64,000 nucleotides of DNA from an uncultured Flavobacteriaceae bacterium. Its GTDB lineage: Bacteria; Bacteroidota; Bacteroidia; Flavobacteriales; Flavobacteriaceae. The DNA lies in assembly GCA_947494695.1 (NCBI GenBank), contig CANLWB010000009.1:186001-250000 (forward strand). The letters are read 5' to 3'. Shown here piece after piece: positions 8,691 through 17,721 of this stretch. Made by a program: the position numbers and the translations under genes. The notes under the pieces were generated by a model. That model ran no database searches and was not told where the DNA came from. It saw nothing but the letters and a program-made list of their open reading frames with translations. Position 1 is the stretch's first letter. Each line of letters begins with the position of its first letter.

Positions 8691-9248
8691 TTATTCCTCT
8701 AGCGAAATAATTCCTGTGACCTCTAATACCTCTGCATTCTTGAATTTGGAGTCAGAATCGAAACCGTTACCATGAATAATATCCTGCTCTGTGGTAAACG
8801 TTACAGGCACATTGGTAAACAACCACTCTCTCTTTTGGTCGTAATACAATTGTTCACTCTTTAAGACATTACCATCGTGTGTTGTAATGATCACGTTTCC
8901 CTGTAAATCTATGAGATCGGTCTCATCGTATACAATGCCATAATCGGAAACAATCGTACTCTTTTTGTTTTCATTGTCGTACACATATAGGGTTAACCCT
9001 CCTTTAAACTCATTAAAAGGGAAATCTCTATTTGAATAATCGTACATTTTAGCACTTAAAAGGTTTGCCGTTACTCTTCCTGAGTCTGTATATTTTAAAT
9101 TTATATTTTCGGCAACTCCTATGGGTTCATTTTCTGAAATACCAATTTTCTGAACCTGTTTGTAGTTATCATTACATGAAAAAAACATAGCCACAGCGAT
9201 AAAAGCTGTGACTATGTTTATTGTATTTATATATTTTCTTTTGTTCAT
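8691..9248 (-). CDS. lptC: LPS export periplasmic protein LptC
   Basis: I choose the ATG at 9246-9248 (MNKRKYINTINIVTAFIAVAMFFSC), not the ORF-track start, because it forms a TAATG overlap with the stop of the upstream TPR gene and gives a clean lipoprotein-like signal ending in a Cys. The 185-residue product has the LptC beta-jellyroll pattern: NLKYTDSGRVTANLLSAKMYDYS, then YGIVYDETDLIDLQGNVIITTHDG. LptC is anchored in the inner membrane and passes lipopolysaccharide from the LptBFG ATPase to LptA. The Bacteroidota version often carries a lipid anchor, as here. Confidence 0.88.
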   Translation of the reverse strand: MNKRKYINTINIVTAFIAVAMFFSCNDNYKQVQKIGISENEPIGVAENINLKYTDSGRVTANLLSAKMYDYSNRDFPFNEFKGGLTLYVYDNENKKSTIVSDYGIVYDETDLIDLQGNVIITTHDGNVLKSEQLYYDQKREWLFTNVPVTFTTEQDIIHGNGFDSDSKFKNAEVLEVTGIISLEE

Positions 9249-10630
9249 TAGATTTTTGGCACAGTAACTGAAGCCCCAATCCAACATCCAATTTTAATAA
9301 CTTCTCCTGATCTTCCAGAACTAAATATTTCGGACTTCTGAGGAGCTTTAGCTTTGTAATTGGCAACCGATTTAGCAGAGTTTTTCTTTTGCGTAGGGTC
9401 TACTCTGCCCGCTTTTTTAGCTTCTGCTGCTGCTAACCAATACACCGCTCTTTTATCAAAGTTACTGGTTCCACAATTATTAGCACTTGCCGCATACATG
9501 GCTGCAATTGATAAATATGGACGCCCGTTTGAAGGATTCAATTTCAAGGCTTGTCTAAAGTAATTTCTAGCTTTACCATATCTGTGTTTCTTCTTTAACT
9601 TTAAAGCAATTCTATTGTAAAGTTTTGCTTTCTTAAAGTTATCCTTTTCTAAACTAAGGGCTTGTTCGTAAAATTTGATAGCCTCGTTAGTTTTCTTCTC
9701 TTTATCTTTTAAGATCCCTAAATAATACGCGGAGTTAGCCGATGGACTTAACTCATGGTAAGCATTTACTAACTGGAAGAATAATGGGTCGTCTGTACAT
9801 TCTTTTTCAGACATTTTTCCGGCAGCTCTTTGCAACCAAACCGCATCCTTTTTATGCGCATCAAAATCTTTCTTATACAACGGAATTAGATTTTCACAAT
9901 TTGCTCTATCTCCTAATTTCTGATCGATACTCCCTGAAATTTTATCATAAGCATTTAAATAACTCGAATAAAACTTCTTATAACGTCCTTCTTTCCCCGA
10001 TAATGTCGTACCACCGTCTTCTTTTGCAATTAGTTTATTAAGCTTTTCTGAATAATTCTTAACTTCTTCTTCAACTTTCTCTACAACATCATCATACTTA
10101 TTAAATAAATCTTTTGCTGGCTTCTTCTTGGCATCGTACAAATCTACCATTAAAGAGAAATAAGTGTATAAACTCTTAGGATTTGTAAACGTTTTTTTAT
10201 CTAATTTATAAGCCGCATCAAAGCATTCATAAAGCTCTTCTTTAGATATGTTTAAAACTTTTCGGTTGTCGTACTTTAATTGACAGGCTTTGGCTGCATA
10301 TTCTCCTTTTTTAGTCTTACTGGCAAAGTGAAGGGCTCTTTGTTCCCAAAGTTTTAACAGATCGTTAATATAGTTTACCTGCTCTGTCCCTGTTGATTTT
10401 TTAATCTTATGGTTTAAAATTTTCTCTCCGTCAATATAAATAGCATTATTAAACTTCGGACATTTATTTCGCACCGCCATCCATGGCTCAAAAGCCGCAT
10501 CGTAATTCTTAGCTTTCGCATACTCGTGAAAAATAGAAAGCTTCGTCATACACTCTTCATCCTGTTGCGCAAAACCAATATTTAAAGCAACAAATAGTAA
10601 TGTAAATAATAATGTAATTTTCGTTTTCAT
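9248..10630 (-). CDS. Secreted tetratricopeptide-repeat protein
   Basis: The 460-residue protein has a signal peptide (MKTKITLLFTLLFVALNIGFAQ) and a long helical body. The C-terminal third has clear TPR units (AYYLGILKDKEKKTNEAIKFYEQALSLEKDN and AKLYNRIALKLKKKHRYGKARNYFRQALKLNPSNG). The specific role is unknown. It lies between an outer-membrane barrel gene and lptC and overlaps lptC by one base, so translational coupling is likely. Confidence 0.85.
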   Translation of the reverse strand: MKTKITLLFTLLFVALNIGFAQQDEECMTKLSIFHEYAKAKNYDAAFEPWMAVRNKCPKFNNAIYIDGEKILNHKIKKSTGTEQVNYINDLLKLWEQRALHFASKTKKGEYAAKACQLKYDNRKVLNISKEELYECFDAAYKLDKKTFTNPKSLYTYFSLMVDLYDAKKKPAKDLFNKYDDVVEKVEEEVKNYSEKLNKLIAKEDGGTTLSGKEGRYKKFYSSYLNAYDKISGSIDQKLGDRANCENLIPLYKKDFDAHKKDAVWLQRAAGKMSEKECTDDPLFFQLVNAYHELSPSANSAYYLGILKDKEKKTNEAIKFYEQALSLEKDNFKKAKLYNRIALKLKKKHRYGKARNYFRQALKLNPSNGRPYLSIAAMYAASANNCGTSNFDKRAVYWLAAAEAKKAGRVDPTQKKNSAKSVANYKAKAPQKSEIFSSGRSGEVIKIGCWIGASVTVPKI

Positions 10631-10648
10631 GATAATAATTTTATGCTG

Positions 10649-11950
10649 TTAGTCATACTTTCTTTTTTGAAACCATCTGTCATTTAAAGATAAACTTATC
10701 CGTAAATTAACAAAGTCTTCTTGAATAAGATTACTATTCGTAGTTCCACGTTTTCCAATCTCAACACCAATATTTGCATTAGACAGAAAGTTTCCCAGTG
10801 GTAATCCTACTCCAAAAGATATGCCAAACTCGTTAATCGATTCATTATTTATATTTAATCCTGTTTTTTCGTAACGCACACCAGCTCTGTAAACTGTGCG
10901 CTTAAGGTAGCTGGTGAATGAATTATATTGGGGTATATAAAACCCTCCTAAAGCGATCGTCGAGGCATCCTCATAGGACGTTGAAATACCAGTATATAAT
11001 TGATTTGAGAAATCACTCGTTTTTTCTGCTGTATACTCTGCACCAACAAACCAATGTCTTGGTTGCCCTATCCCAGCTCCTACAGAGAATTTCGAAGGTA
11101 ATGTTAAATCGGTTTCTAGCAGATTAAGTGCTTCTAAATCGACTTCTACCGTGTTTCCTACAAGCTCTCCTCCGGTAGTAAAATTCGTCACAACGTTAGA
11201 AAATGACCTTTCATTTTTAGATACCAGATCACTTTTTGGTGTATAAGTTGCGCCCACAGAAAGTTCTAGTTTATCTGTGATCATTCTCTTATAAGCCAGC
11301 CCGATATTATAGTTTAGACCACTTAAATCGGATCTGTTATCCTCTCGCGATTGGGATTGAATCGGTACCCCATCCTCATCATAAGCGAACGCAACCGTAC
11401 TGTTTTGAATATTTCCAAAGTTATATTGTACATCCACTCCAATACTTAATCCGTCAATAATTTGATACCCTAAGCCCAGAAATGCTTTATTTACGCCTCC
11501 TTCTCCTCTAAATTTATTTTCTATGGCTCCATCTGAATTTAATGCCTGTAATTTATAGCCAACTGCGGTATATGGTAACAACCCGAAAGTCGCTCCAAAT
11601 TTCCCTATAGGAACCGATACAGCCAGATAATCGAAGGTAGAAGACGATGTCCTATCTTCGCTGGTGTCACTTTTTAGTCCAATGCTGGAATAACTTCCCC
11701 CTACCGTAAACTTAACGGGTCTGCTTTCTCCTTCAAAAATATTTTTTCCAGCATATGAAGCCGGATTTCGTAAATTAATGTGAATACTATCACTATAGAT
11801 ACTAAGCCCTCCCATACTCCTATTCTCAACGGTTCCCTTAAATTTAAGACTTCCAATACCATAAAAAGAATAAGGTGAAGCCGTACCTTCCTGACCGTAA
11901 CTTTGAATTGCTAAAACTGCAATAAAAACTAATACAAGTTTTTTTATCAT
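10649..11950 (-). CDS. Outer-membrane beta-barrel protein
   Basis: The 433-residue protein has a signal peptide (MIKKLVLVFIAVLAIQSYGQ) and alternating amphipathic strands throughout. It opens with the ASPYSFYGIGSLKFKGTVENRSMGGLSI pattern seen in Bacteroidota outer-membrane barrels near coaX. Barrel-like strands such as YNIGLAYKRMITDKLELSVGATY recur, and the C-terminal strand ends in an aromatic-rich segment. It vaguely resembles FadL/OmpP1-type barrels, but I would not assign a substrate. It overlaps coaX by four bases. Confidence 0.8.
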   Translation of the reverse strand: MIKKLVLVFIAVLAIQSYGQEGTASPYSFYGIGSLKFKGTVENRSMGGLSIYSDSIHINLRNPASYAGKNIFEGESRPVKFTVGGSYSSIGLKSDTSEDRTSSSTFDYLAVSVPIGKFGATFGLLPYTAVGYKLQALNSDGAIENKFRGEGGVNKAFLGLGYQIIDGLSIGVDVQYNFGNIQNSTVAFAYDEDGVPIQSQSREDNRSDLSGLNYNIGLAYKRMITDKLELSVGATYTPKSDLVSKNERSFSNVVTNFTTGGELVGNTVEVDLEALNLLETDLTLPSKFSVGAGIGQPRHWFVGAEYTAEKTSDFSNQLYTGISTSYEDASTIALGGFYIPQYNSFTSYLKRTVYRAGVRYEKTGLNINNESINEFGISFGVGLPLGNFLSNANIGVEIGKRGTTNSNLIQEDFVNLRISLSLNDRWFQKRKYD

Positions 11951-12678
11951 TCGCTTGAGTTATATTGTAACATATAATTTAATCCCTCTAAAAGAAAATT
12001 AGAATTCGCAAATATGCTACTTTTTAATTGTTTTGACAAAAAATTAGCGTCACCTCCTGTTAAAATTACTGTTAAACCTTGGTATTTCGTGTTATATTCA
12101 TCGATAACACCATCTATTTCTTTTAAAATACCATATACCACCCCAGAATGTATAGATGTGTTTGTTGAATTACCAACAATGTTTTCAGGGATTTCAGATT
12201 CTAATAACGGTAAATTCGCTGTTAAATTATTTAATGATTTATAACGCATACGAAGACCTGGCGAAATAGCACCTCCCATGTATTCGTTATTTTTTGTAAT
12301 AAAGTCGTAAGTAATACACGTTCCTGCATCAATAATGAGTACATTATGATCTTTGAACTGATCAACCGAAGCACATACTAAAGCGATTCTGTCTACTCCT
12401 AACGTTTTTGGTGTAGCGTACAGATTCTTGAATGGTAACTTGACCTTAGTATCTAAAATCATGACATCGAAAGACGCTTTAATGGTCTCTACATCTTCTT
12501 TTCTCAATGTTCCCACCGAAGAGATTATGGCTCTTTTTACAGAAGGATATCTTTCTTTTAAAGCATTTATGTTCGTTATTATATCATCTACAGCGACTAC
12601 TTCTTTGTATTCCAACGTACTCGATTTAAAAACGGCCAGTTTAACGAAAGAATTACCTACATCTATTACTAAATTCAT
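11947..12678 (-). CDS. coaX: Type III pantothenate kinase
   Basis: The 243-residue protein has the type III PanK (ASKHA fold) motifs: DVGNS at residue 6, GVDRIALVCA in the middle, DAGTCITYDF near residue 117, and GGAISPGLRMRYKSLN. It phosphorylates pantothenate, the first step of coenzyme A synthesis, and type III enzymes are not feedback-inhibited by CoA. It is the first gene of the leftward block and overlaps the barrel gene by four bases. Confidence 0.95.
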   Translation of the reverse strand: MNLVIDVGNSFVKLAVFKSSTLEYKEVVAVDDIITNINALKERYPSVKRAIISSVGTLRKEDVETIKASFDVMILDTKVKLPFKNLYATPKTLGVDRIALVCASVDQFKDHNVLIIDAGTCITYDFITKNNEYMGGAISPGLRMRYKSLNNLTANLPLLESEIPENIVGNSTNTSIHSGVVYGILKEIDGVIDEYNTKYQGLTVILTGGDANFLSKQLKSSIFANSNFLLEGLNYMLQYNSSE

Positions 12679-12792
12679 AAATTCATTAAAAGGGTAAATT
12701 TACAAAATGACGCATAATTATATTTTTATTTAACTTTATATTATGCCTAATCAAGCATATAAAGAAAAAGGATGTTATTTTTTATAATTTTC

Positions 12793-12823
12793 TTTGGTAA
12801 TAATAAAAATGAATTTATATTTG
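12793..12823 (+). promoter_or_regulatory. Promoter of tRNA-Phe
   Basis: A TTTG at 12793-12796 is followed after 19 bases by tatatttg at 12816-12823, matching the Bacteroidota TTTG-N17-23-TAnnTTTG promoter. The tRNA begins 16 bases further on. Confidence 0.75.
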
Positions 12824-12838
12824 CATCCGCTTTAGCGA

Positions 12839-12911
12839 GGTACCTTAGCTCAGTTGGTAGAGCAAAGGACTGAAAATCCTTGTGTCCCTGGTTCGATTCC
12901 TGGAGGTACCA
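12839..12911 (+). tRNA. tRNA-Phe (GAA)
   Basis: A 73-base cloverleaf can be drawn. The acceptor stem is ggtacct/aggtacc. The D arm is agctcagttggtagagc. The anticodon stem aagga/tcctt surrounds the loop ctgaaaa, giving anticodon GAA. The T arm is cctggttcgattcctgg. The CCA end is not encoded after the discriminator A. Confidence 0.97.
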
Positions 12912-12924
12912 CAACTAAAATTAG

Positions 12925-12957
12925 AAACCCTTGATTATCTTTCGATTTTCAAGGGTT
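12925..12957 (+). terminator. Intrinsic terminator after tRNA-Phe
   Basis: The sequence aaacccttga ... tcaagggttt makes a ten-base stem followed by a run of T. Confidence 0.85.
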
Positions 12958-13011
12958 TTTTTGTGGCGTAAAAAATTGGGATCAATCTCGGATCATGACT
13001 AAAAGTTGTGT

Positions 13012-13190
13012 TTATGGAAAAATTTGTGTTAGTCTGAAGAGGAAGAATTCTATATTTTTGACCCCTCTGAATTGTGCTCTGAAAGCTTTAATTTTAGCAT
13101 TGAAAGATTCAGCAGAAGCGTTAGTACTTCTGTTTATAAAGTAATTTAATATTGATCTATAGTTAATGCGGATCAATCTCAAAACATCTA
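13012..13190 (-). pseudogene. C-terminal relic of an ISL3/ISAon1-type transposase
   Basis: Read leftward, the frame gives ...YRSILNYFINRSTNASAES, then FNAKIKAFRAQFRGVKNIEF, then FLFRLTQIFP and a stop at 13012-13014. This is the conserved C-terminus of ISL3-like (ISAon1-type) DDE transposases. The upstream part of the gene is missing, so this is a fragment. The bases just beyond the stop (ggatcatgactaaaagttgt, 12990 onward) recur at 56284 with few changes and may be the element's end. Confidence 0.8.
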
Positions 13191-13376
13191 AATATTTAAG
13201 ATCTTAAATATGGTTTTGATTGCTGAGTAAATCGTTACTCTATTTTATTCTCGCCTTACTTTAATAAAAACAAAAGTCAGATAATCTTTTTAAGCCTTAC
13301 GCTTATTCTTATGACATATATCACTGTTTGTGAACAACTTAAGCAAAAACATCGCCATAAAATTTCACAAACTTTG

Positions 13377-13384
13377 TATCTTTG
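13377..13384 (+). promoter_or_regulatory. -7 box immediately upstream of TetR pair 1
   Basis: The sequence tatctttg matches TAnnTTTG and ends only six bases before the ATG at 13391. The transcript would have almost no 5' leader. This, and the TTG used by the ORF track, favour ATG 13391 as the start. Confidence 0.55.
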
Positions 13385-13390
13385 TTTTTA

Positions 13391-13954
13391 ATGAGATATA
13401 AAGAATATAATCCAAATAAAGTTTTAGAAAAAGCAATTGAGTTATTTTGGAAAAATGGTGTTAACGGGTGTTCTATTAATGATTTAGTTGAATACACTGG
13501 TGTTAATAGATTTTCATTATACAACGAGTTTGATAACAAGCTAGGTATACTTTACGCTTCATTTGATTTGTATCGAGATCGATTTTGTAAAAGCAAGTTT
13601 TCGATACTAGACGGAGAAGGCAAATTAATTCAAGTTCTGTTTGAGTTTTATATATCCTTCTTAAACAATAGCAATCCTATTTCTGGCTGCTATATTATTC
13701 ATGTAGGCACAGAATTAGCAGATACCGATATGGTGGTAAAAGAAAATCTCAAAAGTTACTTAAAAGACATAGAAAGTCTATTCTCAAAATTACTGGTAAG
13801 GCATGGTTATTCAGAAATCAAATCTAATTTTCTTTCAAAACACTTTATAGGATTGTATTGTACAGCTATGAGCTTCTGTCTTATTCATACCAGAGAAGAG
13901 CAGAAAAAATATTTGTTAAACGGCATTCAATTAATCTTATCTAATCATGGCTAG
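13391..13954 (+). CDS. TetR/AcrR family regulator, pair 1 member A
   Basis: I use the ATG at 13391 (MRYKEYNPNKVLEKAIELFW) rather than the upstream TTG, which lies inside the -7 box. The 187-residue protein has an N-terminal TetR helix-turn-helix (WKNGVNGCSINDLVEYTGVNRFSLYNEFDNKLGILYASF) and a helical ligand/dimer domain containing CYIIHVGTELAD. Its stop overlaps the start of a second TetR gene by eight bases. It is closely similar in pattern to the protein at 19111 (VNRFSLYNEF versus VNRYSLYEEF), so the two pairs look paralogous. The ligand is unknown. Confidence 0.88.
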   Translation: MRYKEYNPNKVLEKAIELFWKNGVNGCSINDLVEYTGVNRFSLYNEFDNKLGILYASFDLYRDRFCKSKFSILDGEGKLIQVLFEFYISFLNNSNPISGCYIIHVGTELADTDMVVKENLKSYLKDIESLFSKLLVRHGYSEIKSNFLSKHFIGLYCTAMSFCLIHTREEQKKYLLNGIQLILSNHG

Positions 13955-14522
13955 AGTACTAAACGCATCATATAACGATTTAATCGAACGCGCCCAAGAA
14001 ATATTTTGGATTAAAGGGTATAAAGGACTTTCTGTACAAGAACTATCTAAATATCTAGAAGTAAGTCAATCTGTTTTGTATAATAAGTATTCTAAAGATA
14101 TGTTATTCACAGGATCTTTAGACTATTATACAAATACATATTCCGATCCGTTTCTAAGTCAACTAAGAGCATCAAACAAAGGTTTAGAATCTTTAAAACT
14201 ATTTTTTTATGAGCTAATAGACGCTTTAAAGAATAAAACATTTCCTAAAAGTTGTTTAATGGTTAACACCATTGTTGAGTTAAGAAACGAAAACCGAGAA
14301 GTTGTTGATAGATATGACTCATATCTGGAAGTCTTAAAAGACAGCTATATAGTTGTTCTTAAAAAATCTTATAAATTAGGGCAATTCAAAAAAAAGGAAT
14401 GTATTGATAATTATGCTGATTTTTTATTAGGTATCATTTTTAGCATGAGTATTCTATATAAGCTAAATGATGTTCCAGAATTGCGTAAATATATCGACGA
14501 ACAACTTTCCTTTATAATATAG
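13947..14522 (+). CDS. TetR/AcrR family regulator, pair 1 member B
   Basis: The 191-residue protein has an N-terminal helix-turn-helix (EIFWIKGYKGLSVQELSKYLEVSQSVLYNKYSKDMLFTGSLDYY) followed by a helical domain with SCLMVNTIVELRNENREVVDRYDSYL. It overlaps member A by eight bases, so the two are almost certainly co-translated and may act as a heterodimer. Its pattern resembles the protein at 19665 (SQSVLYNKYSKD versus SKSFLYNHWGKE). Confidence 0.87.
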   Translation: MARVLNASYNDLIERAQEIFWIKGYKGLSVQELSKYLEVSQSVLYNKYSKDMLFTGSLDYYTNTYSDPFLSQLRASNKGLESLKLFFYELIDALKNKTFPKSCLMVNTIVELRNENREVVDRYDSYLEVLKDSYIVVLKKSYKLGQFKKKECIDNYADFLLGIIFSMSILYKLNDVPELRKYIDEQLSFII

Positions 14523-14603
14523 TTTAGAAAATAACTGAACGCCATTTTTTTATTCCGCTTAGTCTGTGTTTAGATTTGATATATAAATTTAAAACAGCAA
14601 GTT

Positions 14604-15020
14604 ATGAATAAAGTAAGCGTAAGCAAACAAATTAAAGTTCCTGCAAAAAAAGCTTGGGCTGCATTGTCTTCATTTAAAGGAATTGAAAATTATTCACCAA
14701 TAGCAGGTTCTACAACTTCTGGAGAGGGCAAGGGAGCAACCAGAACCTGTGTTATGCCCGATGGTGCAAAAATTAATGAAATGTTAAATTTTGTAGATGA
14801 TGATAAAATGGAAATGCAATATATTATAACTGACGGCCCTTTTCCCGTTACTAATTATGTTAGTGATGTGAAAGTAACCGCAGTTGACAATGCTAACAGT
14901 AACGTTACTTGGGAATGTGATTTTGATTCATCATTAGAAGTTCAGGAAGACATGAAAGATTTATTTGAAGGTTTCTATAATGTAATCATTGACAATTTAG
15001 AAACTTATTTAAATACTTAA
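14604..15020 (+). CDS. SRPBCC (START/polyketide-cyclase-like) protein
   Basis: The 138-residue protein fits the SRPBCC fold: MNKVSVSKQIKVPAKKAWAALSSFKGIENYSP at the start, a central G-EGKGATRTCVMPDG, and an amphipathic C-terminal helix (MKDLFEGFYNVIIDNLETYL). The fold binds hydrophobic ligands in a deep pocket. There is no signal peptide. It lies 81 bases downstream of the TetR pair and is probably in the same unit, suggesting that it binds or modifies the compound sensed by the regulators. Confidence 0.82.
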   Translation: MNKVSVSKQIKVPAKKAWAALSSFKGIENYSPIAGSTTSGEGKGATRTCVMPDGAKINEMLNFVDDDKMEMQYIITDGPFPVTNYVSDVKVTAVDNANSNVTWECDFDSSLEVQEDMKDLFEGFYNVIIDNLETYLNT

Positions 15021-15029
15021 ATAATAAGC

Positions 15030-15058
15030 ACAAAGTCTCTCAAATTGAGAGGCTTTGT
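15030..15058 (+). terminator. Hairpin after the SRPBCC gene
   Basis: The sequence acaaagtctctcaaattgag followed by aggctttgt makes a strong stem with one mismatch. The T tract after it is poor, so it may be an attenuator or a processed end rather than a full terminator. Confidence 0.55.
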
Positions 15059-15113
15059 ATACACGGTATTTAGTTATATAGTAGTACTAACTAATTTTTA
15101 AAGATTCTAAGCC

Positions 15114-16277
15114 ATGAAATCATCAAATGAATCCACTGCACAACCAACGCTTATTTTCATTCCTGATATAAGTGGTTTTACCAAGTTTGTTCATGAAACT
15201 GAAATATCTCATAGTGAACATATCATTAAAGAGTTGTTAGAGGCGCTTATAGATGCTAACGAAATGGAACTTCAAGTTTCGGAAATTGAGGGAGATGCTG
15301 TTCTTTTTTACAGAACGGGTAGAAAACCCACTGCCGTTGAAACCCTTGCTCAAGTACAAAGAATGTATACTAAATTTCACGCAAGTCTTCGAAAATATGA
15401 TTCACAAAGAATATGTCAATGTGGTGCCTGCATAAAAGCTAATAGTTTAGCTCTAAAGTTCATTATACATTATGGAAATATATCAATTAATCAAGTTAAA
15501 TCCAGTTCAAAGCTATTTGGAAAAGATCTAATTGTAGCACATCGACTCATGAAAAATGATATTTCCCTTAAAGAATATGTTTTAATTACACATCAACTTA
15601 TAAATGCATGCTCCACATGGATAGAAATAGATCATATTGCTTGGGAAAAACCAAATCAAGGAAATGGTAAATATGACTTTGGGAATATTAAATATTGTTA
15701 TTTATCGCTAGCCCCTTTAGAGTCGCATATTCCTCAACCTACTATTGAAAATTACACATCTGACTCTAAAATGAGTAAAATTCTCTCTGTAGAATCTGTA
15801 ATAAATGCGCCTATCGAGTTAGTCTTTGATGTTGTTTCTGATACTCATGCAAAACACCTCTGGGTACTTCATGTAAAAGGAAGTGATAAAACAAATGGTA
15901 AAATTACAAAAAATGGCAGCACACACAGATGTGTTATGAATGGAGACGAAAATGACCCTTTTCTTACTTCTCGTAATTTTGAAATCTCAAAAGACCTAAT
16001 CACTTGGATAGATACAAATCATACAGCAAAATCTGATCTATTGATAACTCTTAGACGTATTGGAAATCGTTTAACAAGAGTTAATTTAACTGTATTACAA
16101 AAGAAAAACCCTATTAAAAAAACATTTTATAATCTATTTAAAAAGAAAAGTTTTGTACAATTCTATGGTAGCTCATTGGCAAAACTCAACGAATATTGTC
16201 AAGGTTTAGTGAAAGAAGGCAGTAGTCATTCTTCTGGTATCTTGTTGAAGCCCGCTAATAAAGTTAGTTCAAACTAA
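15114..16277 (+). CDS. DUF2652 domain protein with C-terminal SRPBCC-like domain
   Basis: The first 200 residues match DUF2652, a nucleotide-cyclase-like fold (TLIFIPDISGFTKFVHETE; EIEGDAVLFY; LALKFIIHYG; FGKDLIVAHRLMKND). The cyclase-like FIPDISGFT and EGDAVLFY lines are present, but I cannot show that metal-binding and catalytic residues suffice for activity. Residues about 220-365 look like a second SRPBCC domain (SVESVINAPIELVFDVVSDT). A cysteine pair CQCGAC is notable. It follows the SRPBCC gene by 93 bases, beyond a hairpin. Confidence 0.78.
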   Translation: MKSSNESTAQPTLIFIPDISGFTKFVHETEISHSEHIIKELLEALIDANEMELQVSEIEGDAVLFYRTGRKPTAVETLAQVQRMYTKFHASLRKYDSQRICQCGACIKANSLALKFIIHYGNISINQVKSSSKLFGKDLIVAHRLMKNDISLKEYVLITHQLINACSTWIEIDHIAWEKPNQGNGKYDFGNIKYCYLSLAPLESHIPQPTIENYTSDSKMSKILSVESVINAPIELVFDVVSDTHAKHLWVLHVKGSDKTNGKITKNGSTHRCVMNGDENDPFLTSRNFEISKDLITWIDTNHTAKSDLLITLRRIGNRLTRVNLTVLQKKNPIKKTFYNLFKKKSFVQFYGSSLAKLNEYCQGLVKEGSSHSSGILLKPANKVSSN

Positions 16278-16322
16278 TATTGGTAGTATCTCACCAAGTA
16301 TGTAAACACCTTGTTTTGGCTT

Positions 16323-17156
16323 TTACTCTAGCTCCAATGTTATAGTTCCAACTGATTCTGTATTACCAACTGCAACACTTACTTCAGCCGAAGTATAATC
16401 AACATAACCTTCTCTAGTGATTTTTAAAATATAATTTCCAGCTTCAAGCCCTTGTACCGTAAAATTGCCTTTGTCATCCGTTAATGTATCTTTAACTAAT
16501 ATGTCATCTGTAGTATAAACTTCTACTACTTGATTAGCAATTGCTGTTTCAGCTTCTTCAATATTTTCTACTACTTTACCATCTATAGAACCTGAACTAA
16601 CTTCAGCATTAACTTTAATTACTGGTTTTAAAATATACTTTCCAGAATTACCTGCTTTAACAATAGATTTTTGAACGCTCCAATCTAAAACAAACGTATA
16701 CACAAACCCTGCTTCCAATTCTTCATATAAATTAAGTTTTAAACCCGATTGCTCTGCACTTGGGGTATCTAATGGGATTAACTCATCTTCCCCTTCTATT
16801 TTAAGCGTGTTATTATCACTTAAAACCAATCTTACTTGTTTTAACACACCAACTTGAACTACTTCATCAGTTAACAACAAACTATTACCTGCAATAAGTT
16901 CAGTAATATCAACATTAATAGGGTATCCTACATTAGGAGTAAAGCTTTCCCAGCTCTTTTCTTCTTCAGATTGATATTGAATGTCAATTATTTCAATATT
17001 TACTTCTTCATAATCTCCTGGCTCGTCTACTAATTTTAATTGAACCCTTGCTGTTTCACTTTTATTACTATTACCACTATCACAATTAACCACTAATAAT
17101 AGTGCCATAATAGTTAATACGGTTCCTAAAACAGATTTCAAACACTTAACACTCAT
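16323..17156 (-). CDS. DUF4382 lipoprotein with carboxypeptidase-regulatory-like domain
   Basis: The 277-residue protein begins with a lipoprotein signal (LTIMALLLVVNCDSG). Residues about 35-190 match DUF4382 (ARVQLKLVDEPGDYEEVNIEIIDIQYQSE; YILKPVIKVNAEV). The C-terminal 85 residues are a carboxypeptidase-regulatory-like beta-sandwich (VLVKDTLTDDKGNFTVQGLEAGNYILKITREGYVDYTSAEVSV). It is probably lipid-anchored in the envelope. The function is unknown. It is convergent with the DUF2652 gene and divergent from the next gene. Confidence 0.85.
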   Translation of the reverse strand: MSVKCLKSVLGTVLTIMALLLVVNCDSGNSNKSETARVQLKLVDEPGDYEEVNIEIIDIQYQSEEEKSWESFTPNVGYPINVDITELIAGNSLLLTDEVVQVGVLKQVRLVLSDNNTLKIEGEDELIPLDTPSAEQSGLKLNLYEELEAGFVYTFVLDWSVQKSIVKAGNSGKYILKPVIKVNAEVSSGSIDGKVVENIEEAETAIANQVVEVYTTDDILVKDTLTDDKGNFTVQGLEAGNYILKITREGYVDYTSAEVSVAVGNTESVGTITLELE

Positions 17157-17439
17157 AATTCTCTTTTTTACAGATAATTACAAAAATAACATCTACCTCA
17201 AAACAAATCTAATTCCTAGCAAACTTTTCGATAAAATACGCTCTTTTAAATATTCAAAAAAAAGAAAAAAAGCCATCTAAGAAGTGACTTTTATGCGACC
17301 TTAAATATTCTCTTTAAAGAATAAGTCTAACATTAAGACACATCAACAAAATATTGGATCTTAACAAGGTACACAATATTTAGTGCAATTTGATAAACAT
17401 ATGTTAACGCTCTCTTAGATTTAGATAAATATATTTTAT

Positions 17440-17625
17440 AAAAAAGGCGAGTATTAACTCACCTTTTTTGCCCCAAATCTACCATGAACTTAACCTACTT
17501 ATGTTATGGTGACTCAAACATAAATAAGTTCTATAAATTAAAATAGAATTTTCTACAAACCTCTTATCTAATCGTTTAAATGAGTTTAATCTACTAAATA
17601 ATAGTAATTTTCATCCTCTCTACTG
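17440..17625. repeat. 186-bp dispersed repeat, copy A, with terminator hairpin
   Basis: It starts with a hairpin aaaaaaggcgagt...actcacctttttt, followed by gccccaaatctaccatgaac and a further 20 bases identical to copy B at 33855-34040. Divergence rises toward the distal end. It lies in the 565-base gap between the DUF4382 and metallo-hydrolase genes and is not directly downstream of a rightward gene. I see no other feature in that gap. Confidence 0.85.
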
Positions 17626-17721
17626 GTTAGCCCCCTTAGTGATTAAACTATTATAAAACAGCATATTACTTACTTTTTATTATCTTAGTTACAAACCATA
17701 TATGAAATTATTAAAAATTCT

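Noticed and set aside
9172-9366. 64-residue leftward ORF at the lptC/TPR junction
   Set aside because: Shadow spanning the true stop and start of two genes.
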